From Lachnospiraceae bacterium (GTDB lineage: Bacteria > Bacillota > Clostridia > Lachnospirales > Lachnospiraceae), in NCBI GenBank assembly GCA_910576385.1, contig CAJTIR010000027.1:1-54766 (forward strand): DNA of 54,766 bases. Reading direction: 5' to 3'. Within the stretch, counting starts at the first letter, position 1, and each line of letters opens with the position of its first letter. The notes below the pieces were generated by a model that was given only the letters and a program-made list of their open reading frames with translations, made no database searches and was not told the DNA's origin. This document shows positions 1-9,590 of the stretch, piece after piece. Both the position numbers and the translations under genes were made by a program.

Positions 1-478
<478 letters not shown>

Positions 479-690
479 GTGTTTTCCCGACTTCCAGTCC
501 TTTTCTTTCGAAAATTCCCTTACGTCTGGCTTACTGTTTTTAGGTCGCATTCTTAAATGCTGTTCTTGAATATTCTGCCAACTTTCATTGGCTTTACCGT
601 TTCTCAACGGAAACTCTTTTGAATCTTTCAAGGTTATTTCACTGTTCAGTTATCAAGGTCGTTTTTGTTGTCTCACGCGACAACTTCTAT

Positions 691-719
691 ATCTTATCAC
701 AGTTATTTGCGTTTGTCAA
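691..719 (-). promoter_or_regulatory. rrn promoter P2
   Basis: On the minus strand: TTGACA, 17 bp, TAAGAT. It lies about 210 nt before the 16S start and is followed by an AT-poor leader. It is the nearer of two tandem sigma-A promoters for the rRNA operon. Confidence 0.85.
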
Positions 720-780
720 CAACTTTTTTTATTTTTTTAAATCTTTTTGTTTTCTACCGTTTTTCGCGCGGTAGGGTTTT

Positions 781-809
781 ATAATAGCATGTCCTTTTAT
801 GTTTGTCAA
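781..809 (-). promoter_or_regulatory. rrn promoter P1
   Basis: On the minus strand: TTGACA, 17 bp, TATTAT, with AT-rich DNA just upstream that could act as an UP element. With the promoter at 691-719 it forms the usual tandem rrn promoter pair. Confidence 0.85.
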
Positions 810-855
810 CATTTTTTTACACTTTTTTTATTTTTCCGGTGACAGTTCAGAAATA

Positions 856-883
856 GCCCGCATGACGGGCGAATCATGCGGGC
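856..883 (-). terminator. terminator after the cvpA-like gene
   Basis: Perfect 10-bp arms (856-865 and 874-883; GCCCGCATGA) begin 10 nt after the stop codon of the cvpA-like gene. The U-tract is weak (TATTTCTG). It separates the host operon from the rrn promoters. Confidence 0.7.
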
Positions 884-893
884 TTACGGTCTG

Positions 894-1580
894 TTACAAA
901 AGCTGTTCAATCATATTATAATCATACAAAAATTTCAAGATCGGCTGCTGCTGGATGGATGTCATCATCTCCTTGCCAAGTTCGCTGTTTTGGCAGAGAA
1001 CTATTAGCAAAAACAAAAGCCACACCACAAGTACTCCTTCCATCAAGCCAATTATCAGCCCACCGAGACGATTAATACTTTTTAATACAGGAAGTTTTGT
1101 AATCAAGTCCAACATATGCACAATCACAGAAAGCAAAATTAAAATAATAGTAAAAGATAATATCCACGCCAAACGCTGTAACACAAAATTTGCTGCATAA
1201 TCCCCTAATTTTTCATAAACCCCCGTATCTTCCATAAACTTGTCTGCCCCATCTGTAATATGTTCCGAAAAAAAATTCTGAAACTCCTCTGGAAGCTGCA
1301 GTCCAAATAGTGTCAGCTCCTGCTGTTTGGATGTCTGACCTTTTTCTTGTTTTTCCTGTGTTTGCTGATGGATATGTTCTGTGCATTTTTCTTTTACAGT
1401 ATCATACACCGGCGTTTTTGTGCGCAAAAATTCCTCTGTGTAAGGCGCGAGCGCCGTTGCCAGACCAATGGTCAAAAAAATTGCCACCAGCGAGAATAAA
1501 ACTCTCACCATCCCTCTGAGATACCCATGCAGCCCAAAACCTGCTAAAATCACCAATACTACAACTAATAACATATCCAT
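894..1580 (-). CDS. CvpA-family membrane protein
   Basis: The 228-residue product has hydrophobic segments at the N-terminus (about 4-30 and 30-48), a charged Gln/Lys-rich middle part (about 65-115), and two more membrane segments (about 140-165 and 175-200). The layout and the 'RGMVRVLFSLVAIFLTIGLA' stretch fit the CvpA family (colicin V production protein), whose bacterial members are integral membrane proteins of unclear function. The start at ATG 1580 is chosen because AGGAG lies 8 nt upstream; the GTG at 1589 overlaps that site. It is the last gene of a minus-strand run with the DUF5711-like gene (11-nt gap) and ends at a terminator. Confidence 0.75.
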   Translation of the reverse strand: MDMLLVVVLVILAGFGLHGYLRGMVRVLFSLVAIFLTIGLATALAPYTEEFLRTKTPVYDTVKEKCTEHIHQQTQEKQEKGQTSKQQELTLFGLQLPEEFQNFFSEHITDGADKFMEDTGVYEKLGDYAANFVLQRLAWILSFTIILILLSVIVHMLDLITKLPVLKSINRLGGLIIGLMEGVLVVWLLFLLIVLCQNSELGKEMMTSIQQQPILKFLYDYNMIEQLL

Positions 1581-1591
1581 CCTGCACACTC

Positions 1592-2776
1592 CTATTTCAG
1601 TCTAATTCTTTGCGTCTCTCCTTCTACCAAAAATATATAATCTCTAATCCTACCACTAGAGAGCACCTTCCATATATTTTTCTCAAAATTGCCATGAAAT
1701 TTTTCTACCCCATGCAGTGTATAGAGAATACATTCCTTATCTCCACGTACACAGATCTCATCATTTTCTAGAAACTCTATTTCACGATATTCTATATTAA
1801 AGTCTTTGGAAAGAGCCTCATTTCCGTTCAAATCAAACACTTGCATCTTATATCGTGCTTTTTTATTTTGATTCTCAAATACCAGACCTATATATGCCTC
1901 ATTGTAAAAAATGCTTCTGATTTCCTGTTCTACTGCAATTTCTTTTTTTACCTGCGGCTTCTGATCTCCCTCAAAAATAACAGCTTTGCCATTTCCAAAC
2001 GCAACCATCACATTATTGCTAAGAAATTTAAGCTTTGGAAACACCATATCTGCATAGGAACTCTGTGCTACAATATTGTCAATTTCTTTTTGTCCTGTGG
2101 CACTGAAATTATAAAAGGTGATTGTAGTCTTTACATTTCCATCATTGAGATCCAATAGGGAAACCGCCATTTTTTTTCCATCATTAGAAAGCGTGATATC
2201 TAACGGATAGCCGCTGTTTTCAGTATGTAACTCTCCCTCTGCCAAAAAATTTCCTTCTCTGTCATAAATATGAATATATCCAGTGCCATCCTGTTCCATC
2301 AAAATTGCCACGGTTCCCTGATTTGCTACTCTTACCCGCTGAATGGGCATGGTAGTATTGATTTCTCCACAAGGCCCCTCCGTATCCATAATGTAAACCA
2401 TATCTCCCTTTTTGTCGGCGACCACCGCATATCCTTCACAGATATCCACCATAGGAGATTGCATTTCATAGGTCTGATTCCAGATTAAATGATTGTCTAT
2501 ATCCATACAGGAAGCCCCATCTTTGCCATACTTGATTACATTTCCGTGGAAAGCTGCAAAAGAACTTCCAGCCGCGTCTTCTCTTTTCACATATTTGACT
2601 ACCTCATACTCTGTATAAGTCTGACTCTGCATATAAATATAAATTCCAGTGACTGTCCCTAACAGTAAAATAACCACAAGCGCCGTCAAAAGCAAAATTC
2701 TTCTGCGGTGCCTGTGGATCTTCTCATTCATTTCTTTTACATCCGATGTTATTACTCGGTATGCTTTATCTTCCAA
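1592..2776 (-). CDS. DUF5711-like membrane-anchored beta-propeller protein
   Basis: The product has about 394 residues: a short charged N-terminus, one membrane segment near residues 28-50 (LLLTALVVILLLGTVTGIYI), then a large outer domain with repeated Gly-Asp beta motifs typical of a propeller. This matches DUF5711-type proteins of Clostridia, whose function is not known. The TTG start at 2776 is preferred because GGAGG lies 7-8 nt upstream; an ATG at 2794 would put that ribosome site inside the gene. It sits directly before the cvpA-like gene and probably shares its transcript. The propeller call is inferred from sequence texture. Confidence 0.65.
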   Translation of the reverse strand: MEDKAYRVITSDVKEMNEKIHRHRRRILLLTALVVILLLGTVTGIYIYMQSQTYTEYEVVKYVKREDAAGSSFAAFHGNVIKYGKDGASCMDIDNHLIWNQTYEMQSPMVDICEGYAVVADKKGDMVYIMDTEGPCGEINTTMPIQRVRVANQGTVAILMEQDGTGYIHIYDREGNFLAEGELHTENSGYPLDITLSNDGKKMAVSLLDLNDGNVKTTITFYNFSATGQKEIDNIVAQSSYADMVFPKLKFLSNNVMVAFGNGKAVIFEGDQKPQVKKEIAVEQEIRSIFYNEAYIGLVFENQNKKARYKMQVFDLNGNEALSKDFNIEYREIEFLENDEICVRGDKECILYTLHGVEKFHGNFEKNIWKVLSSGRIRDYIFLVEGETQRIRLK

Positions 2777-2848
2777 AACCGCACCTCCAAACATACGTCA
2801 GCTTTTTGAATAGTATAGCATACTCTGCTGTGCTGTACAAAATTATTT

Positions 2849-4663
2849 TTACGGGAGCAGCAACCGCTGCCCTGCAAGTATCTTATCCCCATTCTCAATC
2901 CCGTTTGCCTCCCGCAATGTCTCCAGCATATCCTTGCTGTGATAAATGTTTAGGCAAATAGAATTTAAGGTATCACCAGGCTGCACGGTATAATAACGGG
3001 CTTGTGAGCCTGTCCCATCCGCAGTGGTTTGCTGTGCTTGCCCCTGGGTCTCTCCATTTTGTGTCTCTTGGGATGCCTCACTCTTCGAGCCTTCCTCTTG
3101 ATCTTGCTGAGAATCCTTTGTTTGTTTTGATTCTTCTTGTGCTTCTTCCTTTGGTGTTGTTTCCTCTGGCTTCACCTCATCTTTTGCTTTTTTGTCTTTC
3201 TTTGACTTTTTCTTCTGCTGAGAATCTGCTACTTGCTCTTTCTCTTTCTGGGAAGCTATCGTCTCCTGGGTTTTATCTGCATCCCCTTTTGATTGATCTG
3301 TATTTGTTTCTTTACTCTGATCTTCCAAAGACTTGTCCTGTTTCTCTTCCAACGGTTTTACCTGAGATTCAATTGTCTCTACCAACAAACCATCATCCTC
3401 TTTTTGTACTGTAGTTTGCTGTCCCTCCTCTGGATTAATCAATTTTAAGACATCTTCCACCTTCTGCATCCTGCGATAATTATTGATTGTGGTGATTCCA
3501 ATCACACTAAGTACAACCAAGAAAAACGATGCCGCCGTATAAAGCAAATTGCGATTCTGACGTTCTGTCTGTTTTCCCTGCCGTTCTAAAATCGTTCTGC
3601 GGTACGCTTCTAGCGCTTCTTCTGCCTGCGTTTTAGGCTCTTCTAAATCACTTTTGACAAAAACTTTTTCATGATCAATCGATTTTTGTGCAACACTCCC
3701 TTCCTTTATTTTTCGTTCCATCTTCTTTTCTTCCTTGCGCATCTGTTTCAATAACGCACGAGAATCTGTCTTCGTCTCACGTACAGGATCAGAAAGTTCC
3801 TTCGCTTCTTTCTCGTCCAAATCTGAAGATAATTCTTCTATGAATCGTTTTTCATTCGCCTCAAAAGATTCTTCTTTTGAATGAGATACTTTCTCTTCCC
3901 TGTTCTTTTCAATCTTAACATTAGCCTTCTTTCGCTCTTTTTGCGGCAAAGAGACACCATTTTCCTGGACGTCATTTGGTTGCTCTGCAAAAGTTTCAAA
4001 CTCTACTCTCTGTTCTTTTTCGAGGCTTTTCTCTTGCTCATCCACTGTCTGTCCGTTTCGTTTCTTTTGTTCTTCCTCCTTTTTACTAACCATATATTCT
4101 TGCATGGAAAGATTTTTTTCGTAGTAAATATAATATCCTTCTCTCTTTTGCAGATACCCCTGTTCGTACACAAAAAACAATTCTTCTCCTTCTAAAATAT
4201 CCATCAGCATCAGAACCTTGTCCCTGCCCGCAAAATATTTTCGATGTGCAGCTTCTACCATTGGCGATAATGCCAACGCTTGTCCTGCTCTTCCCAGAAA
4301 CCACCCCACAATCTCTGTGTCTGGAAAGTACTGCTTTTCTTCCTTGTATATGTAATCCCAAAAACTGTCATCGAGGGAAATACGCTCCCATTGAAATACC
4401 ACTGCACTACACTCAATCACGCCCTTGATAAACGTATAGCGGATGTCTTTCACAACATGGCTCTTGCCTAAAAATACTGCTGCACAAGATTCTTTATCCT
4501 TGGCGGTTGTGCGCAGATAAGTATACACATAGTCTTCGAGATAAATCTTATGTCTTCCCCTGGGGCTCCCCATCTGACGAATGTTTTTTGGCAGACGGAT
4601 GGATTCTTCCTGATGGTTCCAGTTTTCTTTTGCAGAGTCCTCTTTGTTAATAATTTCTATCAT
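2849..4663 (-). CDS. LysM-domain membrane protein
   Basis: This 604-residue protein has three parts. The N-terminal ~195 residues form a globular, probably cytoplasmic domain (with 'AVFLGKSHVVKDIRYTFIKG'). Then come a very charged linker (about 196-375), a membrane segment near 380-400 (LLYTAASFFLVVLSVIGITT), and a Lys/Glu/Gln-rich outer linker (about 410-550). The C-terminus (about 555-604) is a LysM module (YTVQPGDTLNSICLNIYHS), which in known proteins binds peptidoglycan. The protein therefore likely links a cytoplasmic domain to the cell wall. Related LysM proteins are common near recR/dnaX in Lachnospiraceae. The role of the N-terminal domain is not recognised. Confidence 0.75.
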   Translation of the reverse strand: MIEIINKEDSAKENWNHQEESIRLPKNIRQMGSPRGRHKIYLEDYVYTYLRTTAKDKESCAAVFLGKSHVVKDIRYTFIKGVIECSAVVFQWERISLDDSFWDYIYKEEKQYFPDTEIVGWFLGRAGQALALSPMVEAAHRKYFAGRDKVLMLMDILEGEELFFVYEQGYLQKREGYYIYYEKNLSMQEYMVSKKEEEQKKRNGQTVDEQEKSLEKEQRVEFETFAEQPNDVQENGVSLPQKERKKANVKIEKNREEKVSHSKEESFEANEKRFIEELSSDLDEKEAKELSDPVRETKTDSRALLKQMRKEEKKMERKIKEGSVAQKSIDHEKVFVKSDLEEPKTQAEEALEAYRRTILERQGKQTERQNRNLLYTAASFFLVVLSVIGITTINNYRRMQKVEDVLKLINPEEGQQTTVQKEDDGLLVETIESQVKPLEEKQDKSLEDQSKETNTDQSKGDADKTQETIASQKEKEQVADSQQKKKSKKDKKAKDEVKPEETTPKEEAQEESKQTKDSQQDQEEGSKSEASQETQNGETQGQAQQTTADGTGSQARYYTVQPGDTLNSICLNIYHSKDMLETLREANGIENGDKILAGQRLLLP

Positions 4664-4857
4664 GTATTCACCTCTTTTTCCTCATAGTAGCATACATGAT
4701 CTGAAATTTTTGGAAATCCCTGTCAGACTGCAAAAAAATCTTTCGACTCCAATCTGCAAAATCCTTATTTTACAGACAATACTCGTGTATTTCAGTACAA
4801 CAAAAATCAGTTATTTCCATATCCTAGTTACTTGTTCTTCATTGTACCAGCCGCATT

Positions 4858-5454
4858 CTAGAGCTCAACACGCCCTTCTAAGGCACGCAAAAGTGTCATC
4901 TCATCAATATATTCCAAATCACCACCCACTGGCACACCACTGGCAATTCTGGTCACTTTAATTCCTGTGGGTTTGATCAGCTTACTGATATACATTGCGG
5001 TAGTCTCTCCCTCCAGACTGGAATTTGTAGCAATAATCACTTCATTTACATCCTCTTGCAGTCGTTGCATCAACTCTTTGAGTTTGATATCCCCTGGACC
5101 GATTCCTAACATCGGAGAAATTGCCCCATGCAGTACATGATATACCCCATCATACTTGTTTGTTTTCTCATAAGCTGCAAGGTCTCTAGTATCTTCCACG
5201 ACCATAATTGTTTTATGATCACGACTCTCATTTCTACAGATGGGACACTGTTCCTGATCTGTCAATGTAAAACAATTTTTGCAGTATGTAACCTTTTTCC
5301 TGGCCTCCACAATCGTGGACGAGAGCTTTTCCACATACTCTATTGGCATATTTAAAATATGAAAAGCAAGCCGTTGTGCCGACTTGCTTCCAATTCCAGG
5401 CAGAGAAGACAATTCTTCAATCAGTTTGCTTATCTGGCTGCTGTAATAATCCAT
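4858..5454 (-). CDS. recR: recombination protein RecR
   Basis: The 198-residue product has the full RecR layout: a helix-hairpin-helix at about 8-30 ([16 protein letters not shown]), a four-Cys zinc finger at about 58-73 ([12 protein letters not shown]), and a Toprim domain from about 80 ([14 protein letters not shown]), ending with the usual '[20 protein letters not shown]'. RecR acts with RecO (and RecF) to load RecA at single-stranded gaps. Length is normal. It follows ybaB and dnaX, an arrangement conserved in many bacteria. Confidence 0.97.
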   Translation of the reverse strand: MDYYSSQISKLIEELSSLPGIGSKSAQRLAFHILNMPIEYVEKLSSTIVEARKKVTYCKNCFTLTDQEQCPICRNESRDHKTIMVVEDTRDLAAYEKTNKYDGVYHVLHGAISPMLGIGPGDIKLKELMQRLQEDVNEVIIATNSSLEGETTAMYISKLIKPTGIKVTRIASGVPVGGDLEYIDEMTLLRALEGRVEL

Positions 5455-5505
5455 CTAGTTCCTCCTGGCTCTCCATATCAACATACAATATATTTCATAA
5501 TTCGA

Positions 5506-5850
5506 TCAGAATGGAAATCCTCCACCCAATCCTCCAGTAATTTTTGACATAGACTGCTGTGAAGCCTCTTCAATCTGGCGTAATGCCTCATTGGTTGCAG
5601 CCATAATCAAATCTTCCAACATCTCAATGTCATCTGGATCCACAACTTCCTCTGACAACTTTACTTTGGTCACTTCCTTTTTACCAGAAATTGTCACCTC
5701 TACCGCTCCGCCTCCAGCAGTCGCTGTAATCTCTTTTTCTTCCAGCTCCTTTGTCGCTTCCTCCATCTGCTTTTGCATTTTCTGTGCCTGCTTCATCAGA
5801 TTATTCATGTTGCCGGGCATACCTCCCGGAAATCCTCCTCGTTTTGCCAT
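5506..5850 (-). CDS. YbaB/EbfC family nucleoid-associated protein
   Basis: The 114-residue product starts with a Gly/Met-rich N-terminus ([18 protein letters not shown]), then a coiled helix and the conserved beta core ([16 protein letters not shown]). This is the YbaB/EbfC family of small dimeric DNA-binding proteins. The gene starts 1 nt after the dnaX stop and lies ahead of recR, the classical dnaX-ybaB-recR order. Confidence 0.95.
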   Translation of the reverse strand: MAKRGGFPGGMPGNMNNLMKQAQKMQKQMEEATKELEEKEITATAGGGAVEVTISGKKEVTKVKLSEEVVDPDDIEMLEDLIMAATNEALRQIEEASQQSMSKITGGLGGGFPF

Positions 5851-7452
5851 TTACATGTCCTCCTGATCTTCAATTGTGATTTCCATATTTATAACTTTTC
5901 CAAGGTCCACATAGGATTCCTCAAATGGACGGTTGGTATCATTACACGCAATCTTAAATGGTATCTCTTTTCCCATTTTGTGCCCGATAGCTGTACCAAG
6001 TTCCTTCAAATGGTCTTCTGTATTCACAAAGGCTTCTGCAACTTCATCTTCTAATATAAGCAAAAGCTGGCCTTCCTCTGTCATGGTCGGACGTGCAAGC
6101 TTCAGATAATTTTTCAATCCGCCAGGCAATTCTTCAATGATAGAACGCCAATTTTTTACCACTTGCTGTATATCCTCAGGAACGACTTTTGGTATCTTGG
6201 GATCCTTTTGACCTGCCTCTTGCGGATTCTCTGAAATATCCTTTGTATTTCTTTCCCTTCCTTTTTGTACAGACTCTTGGGGAAGAGCGGCTGAAATACC
6301 ATCCTCCAATTTCTGTTCCAACTGCGCAATCCGCAGTGCTAAAGATTCAATATCACGCTCCATCTCTGGCTTACATAACTTAATCAAGGCAATCTCAATC
6401 ATCACTCGTTTTTGTGCAGCATAGCGAATTTGATTGGACAATTCAGAAAATACCCGTATATAACGCATTAGCTGTCCTGAATCAGCCATTTTTGCTTCTT
6501 CTCTCAAAAGCGCTAAATTGTCGCTAGAGATATCCAGCACATCTTCCATATGTTCAGAGCTTTGTAATAAAAGTAAATTTCTAAGATACCAAGTAAAATC
6601 CAACACAAACTGCCCTGGTTCCCGCCCCTGGATGATCAGGTCATCAAATTGGGCAATCACCCCTGAAATATCTTTCCCCATGACTTTGCGCAACATCTGG
6701 GAAAACACCTCAGTATCTACCGCTCCTAGGACCTCTAGTACATGGTCATAGGTCAAATCCTGCCCTAGATAAAATGCGATACATTGATCCAACAGACTTA
6801 AGGCATCACGCATAGAACCATCTGCTGATTTGGCAATGTAACGAATCGCCTTGGCATCCGCGAAAACCTGTTCCTGCTCCAACAATTCTGTCAGCCGATC
6901 TGCAATTGTCTGTATGGAGATGCGTTTAAAATCATACCTTTGACATCTGGAGAGAATTGTGATTGGAATTTTATGTGCTTCTGTAGTGGCCAGGATAAAG
7001 ATTACATAAGAAGGAGGTTCCTCCAATGTTTTCAATAGAGCATTAAACGCCCCTATGGAAAGCATATGAACCTCATCAATAATGTAGACTTTGTATTTGC
7101 CCTCGGTCGGCGAATATGCCACCTCCTCACGGATTTCACGAATATTGTCCACACCGTTGTTGGAGGCAGCATCAATCTCGATCACATTCATGGAATTGCC
7201 CCCTGCAATTGCCTTGCAGGAAGGGCAATTTCCACAGGGACTGCCATCTGCGGGATGTTCACAGTTGACAGCCTTGGCAAAAATTTTGGCAATCGTTGTT
7301 TTTCCAGTTCCTCTGGTCCCGCAGAACAAATATGCATGTCCCACTCTGTCCGCTTTAATCTGATTTTGTAAAGTTGTAACAATATGTTCCTGCCCCTTGA
7401 CATCCTTAAATTCCTGGGGACGAAACTTGCGATATAACGCAGTATATGACAT
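5851..7452 (-). CDS. dnaX: DNA polymerase III subunit gamma/tau
   Basis: The 533-residue clamp-loader ATPase begins with YRKFRPQEFKDVKGQEHI. It shows Walker A near residues 45-53 (GTRGTGKTT), a four-Cys zinc module (CEHP..CGNCPSC, about 64-80), Walker B (YIIDEVHML, about 122-130), the sensor 1 region (VIFILATTEAHKIP) and a C-terminal tau-like tail. It drives loading of the beta clamp at replication forks. It is followed at once by ybaB and preceded by the phosphofructokinase gene with a 2-nt gap. No internal frameshift site was verified. Confidence 0.97.
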   Translation of the reverse strand: MSYTALYRKFRPQEFKDVKGQEHIVTTLQNQIKADRVGHAYLFCGTRGTGKTTIAKIFAKAVNCEHPADGSPCGNCPSCKAIAGGNSMNVIEIDAASNNGVDNIREIREEVAYSPTEGKYKVYIIDEVHMLSIGAFNALLKTLEEPPSYVIFILATTEAHKIPITILSRCQRYDFKRISIQTIADRLTELLEQEQVFADAKAIRYIAKSADGSMRDALSLLDQCIAFYLGQDLTYDHVLEVLGAVDTEVFSQMLRKVMGKDISGVIAQFDDLIIQGREPGQFVLDFTWYLRNLLLLQSSEHMEDVLDISSDNLALLREEAKMADSGQLMRYIRVFSELSNQIRYAAQKRVMIEIALIKLCKPEMERDIESLALRIAQLEQKLEDGISAALPQESVQKGRERNTKDISENPQEAGQKDPKIPKVVPEDIQQVVKNWRSIIEELPGGLKNYLKLARPTMTEEGQLLLILEDEVAEAFVNTEDHLKELGTAIGHKMGKEIPFKIACNDTNRPFEESYVDLGKVINMEITIEDQEDM

Positions 7453-7454
7453 AT

Positions 7455-8528
7455 TTAATCTCCAAAACTGATTCCCATCAGTTTCGCTTCCTTAATCATC
7501 TTGGAATTTGGCTCTACCATCTTTAATTTCCCTGCTACATCCGCCAAAGGAACCTTTTTGGTATTTCCGTTGATCATAGCAACCATATAGCCATAATCGC
7601 CTTTGAGAATCAGCTCTGCTGCTGCTGCGCCAAGCCTTGTACAGAGTACACGGTCATAAGGACAAGGACTTCCGCCGCGCTGTGTATGCCCTGGAACAGT
7701 CACACGCACTTCACTGCCTGTCTTCTCTTGAATCCGCTGTGCCACCTCATAGGAAACAGAGGGATATTTATAATTTTTCTTCTTTTCTTTTAATTCTTTC
7801 TTGCTGAGTGCTGCATCCTCCTTGGAAATAGCTCCCTCAGCAACTGCAAGGATTGTAAATCCTTTTCCGGCTTTACTTCTGGCCTGCAGCGCATCCACAA
7901 CTTTATTGATATCATAGGGGATCTCTGGCAGTAAAATGATATCCGCACCACCTGCAATACCAGCATACAAAGTCAGCCATCCTACCTTGTGCCCCATAAC
8001 TTCTACAATAAACACACGGTTATGAGATGCCGCAGTGGTATGAATGCAGTCAATAGCTTCTGTTGCGATATTGATCGCGCTCTGGAATCCAAAGGTAACA
8101 TCTGTACCATAGATATCATTGTCGATCGTCTTTGGCAGATGAATGACGTTCAGTCCTTCTTCACGCAGGAGATTGGCTGTCTTCTGTGTGCCATTCCCTC
8201 CCAAAATTACCAGGCAGTCCAGACGAAGCTTATAATAAGTCTGCTTCATCGCCTCTACCTTATCCAAACCATTTTCATCTGGAACCCGCATTAATTTAAA
8301 TGGCTGCCTTGAGGTTCCCAAAATTGTACCACCCTTTGTGAGAATCCCTGAGAAATCAGACGAGGTAAGTAAGCGATAATTTCCATAAATCAGACCCTTA
8401 TAGCCCTCATAGAAACCATAAACCTCCAAATCCTCCACGTTCTTGCTCAAACCCTTTACAACTCCGCGCATTGCCGCATTTAATGCCTGACAATCGCCGC
8501 CGCTTGTCAACATACCAATTCGTTTCAT
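7455..8528 (-). CDS. pfkA: 6-phosphofructokinase
   Basis: The 357-residue product opens with the PFK motif MKRIGMLTSGGDCQALNAAM. It has the substrate motif PKTIDNDI (about 132-139), 'VEVMGHKVGWLTLYAG' and 'VPGHTQRGGSPCPYDR'. It phosphorylates fructose 6-phosphate to the 1,6-bisphosphate. The nucleotide site reads GGNGT where standard ATP enzymes have GGDGS, and PKTIDND replaces the PGTIDND of classical ATP-PFKs, so the phosphoryl donor (ATP or pyrophosphate) is uncertain. It is the first gene of the run leading to dnaX. Confidence 0.93.
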   Translation of the reverse strand: MKRIGMLTSGGDCQALNAAMRGVVKGLSKNVEDLEVYGFYEGYKGLIYGNYRLLTSSDFSGILTKGGTILGTSRQPFKLMRVPDENGLDKVEAMKQTYYKLRLDCLVILGGNGTQKTANLLREEGLNVIHLPKTIDNDIYGTDVTFGFQSAINIATEAIDCIHTTAASHNRVFIVEVMGHKVGWLTLYAGIAGGADIILLPEIPYDINKVVDALQARSKAGKGFTILAVAEGAISKEDAALSKKELKEKKKNYKYPSVSYEVAQRIQEKTGSEVRVTVPGHTQRGGSPCPYDRVLCTRLGAAAAELILKGDYGYMVAMINGNTKKVPLADVAGKLKMVEPNSKMIKEAKLMGISFGD

Positions 8529-8659
8529 GACTTCACATCCTTTGCGTTTTCACTCAAATTTATAACAACTTGCTGCAGTTCACACCAACATAGGAAAAAC
8601 TTAAAAAGTGAACCATAACAATTATATCCCAAAATTTTACTCTCCACAAGATTTTTCAT

Positions 8660-8687
8660 TTGCATTTTTGAAAATATTTGGTATACT
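8660..8687 (+). promoter_or_regulatory. promoter of the tRNA-Ser gene
   Basis: TTGCAT, 16 bp, TATACT on the plus strand, about 63 nt before the tRNA. The neighbouring pfk gene is divergent, so the tRNA needs its own promoter. Confidence 0.6.
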
Positions 8688-8750
8688 TAAATAGCAGACA
8701 TCAAGATTTGCAGTTTTATTACAAAAATTGCAGTTTGTTATCTCTATTTT

Positions 8751-8839
8751 GGAGGAGTACCCAAGTGGCTGAAGGGTCTGGCTTCGAACACCAGTAGGTC
8801 GGTAGTCCCGGCGCGGGGGTTCAAATCCCCCCTCCTCCG
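8751..8839 (+). tRNA. tRNA-Ser (anticodon CGA)
   Basis: The acceptor stem GGAGGAG pairs with CTCCTCC at the 3' end and is followed by a G discriminator. The anticodon loop TTCGAAC gives anticodon CGA at 8785-8787. A long variable arm, diagnostic for class II tRNAs such as Ser, precedes the T arm GGGGG-TTCAAAT-CCCCC. CCA is not encoded. The 3' side borders phage DNA, so this tRNA is the likely integration target. Confidence 0.95.
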
Positions 8840-8844
8840 TTGTC

Positions 8845-8870
8845 AAAAGCACTGTTTTTACAGTGCTTTT
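8845..8870 (+). terminator. terminator after tRNA-Ser
   Basis: Perfect 10-bp arms AAAAGCACTG / CAGTGCTTTT around a 6-nt loop, 5 nt after the tRNA, ending in a T run. Confidence 0.85.
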
Positions 8871-8875
8871 ATAAC

Positions 8876-8899
8876 TTCATGACAAAATTCATGACAAAA
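8876..8899. repeat. two tandem 12-bp repeats next to tRNA-Ser (candidate attL arm sites)
   Basis: TTCATGACAAAA occurs twice in perfect tandem (8876-8887, 8888-8899), just past the tRNA terminator. Short direct repeats next to an integration target are typical arm-binding sites for tyrosine integrases. The assignment is inference; the partner site is not in view. Confidence 0.45.
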
Positions 8900-8952
8900 A
8901 TAACGCGCGAGCAAAAAAAGAAGTCAGAAATGGTAGCCTCCAGAATATACAT

Positions 8953-9368
8953 TTAGACACAAGATGTATCTCCCATTTTGATTGGTGTAACACTGTACGG
9001 CACACGCTTCCCGTTTTTGAAGTCGTATGATACTAATGCATCTTTATAACCATCAATCGCCCTTTGACAGTCGGGCAAAATTACAGTTTTGGCACCGTGT
9101 ACAACATAATCCACACTATCACGCCCCCAACACACAAGAACCTGTCCATTGATTGGGATCCCAGCATAAACCCATCCTTTTTCGATCTCGTCAAATCCAA
9201 ATCCGTCCAAGTCTCCACTGGCATGATCTCCAGCAACAAGAACAATTGAGCGTTTTTTTGCGTAATTCTCCAGATATGCAATAATTTTATCCTGATTTGT
9301 CGTTTTTCCACCTTTTCAGCCTCTTGGACTGCCTTTCTAAATATATTTGCTTTATCTTCGTTTTTCTG
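8953..9368 (-). pseudogene. decayed gene of unknown function
   Basis: Two minus-strand frames together look like one protein. An upstream frame encodes EDKANIFRKAVQEAEK, and after a shift at the GAAAAGG near 9322 a second frame goes on from GGKTTNQDKIIAYLENYAKK to a stop at 8953. The second frame holds 'SIVLVAGDHASGDLDGFGF' and 'KGWVYAGIPINGQVLVCWGR'. The upstream frame has no start codon and follows a hairpin, so the gene seems cut at both its start and its middle. I do not recognise the family. Position beside the attachment region fits a remnant of older cargo. Confidence 0.4.
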
Positions 9369-9386
9369 CTATAATTTTTTTGAATT

Positions 9387-9410
9387 GGGCGGCTTGTATA
9401 TCCGCCGCCC
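9387..9410 (+). terminator. GC-rich hairpin with short T-run
   Basis: GGGCGGC / GCCGCCC arms (9387-9393, 9404-9410) followed by TTTT on the plus strand. In minus-strand sense it lies just after the 44-aa gene at 9430-9564, so it may stop transcription both ways. A similar hairpin follows another tiny gene at 13600-13740. Confidence 0.5.
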
Positions 9411-9429
9411 TTTTCAGTTGTCCAGGCTT

Positions 9430-9564
9430 CTATTCAGCCTTTTCTTGTCTCGGTTTCGCGTCAACAATTCGTCTGATTAACTCCAAGATTTCATGTTCGC
9501 TATGACCTTTCTCGTCACACCATTCAATGACTTCTTTGATTTCTTTCTTATCCATATCTTCCAT
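9430..9564 (-). CDS. small acidic protein, 44 aa
   Basis: ATG 9564 is preceded by AAGGAG at a good distance. The product begins MEDMDKKEIKEVIEWCDEKG and is helical and charged; no known domain is recognised. A strong promoter with an operator-like palindrome lies directly upstream (9591-9639) and a hairpin directly downstream, so it is a self-contained unit. Its organisation resembles the 46-aa gene at 13600-13740, although the proteins are not obviously alike. Confidence 0.6.
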   Translation of the reverse strand: MEDMDKKEIKEVIEWCDEKGHSEHEILELIRRIVDAKPRQEKAE

Positions 9565-9590
9565 CTGTTCTCCTTTCTCCCTTTCGGGTT

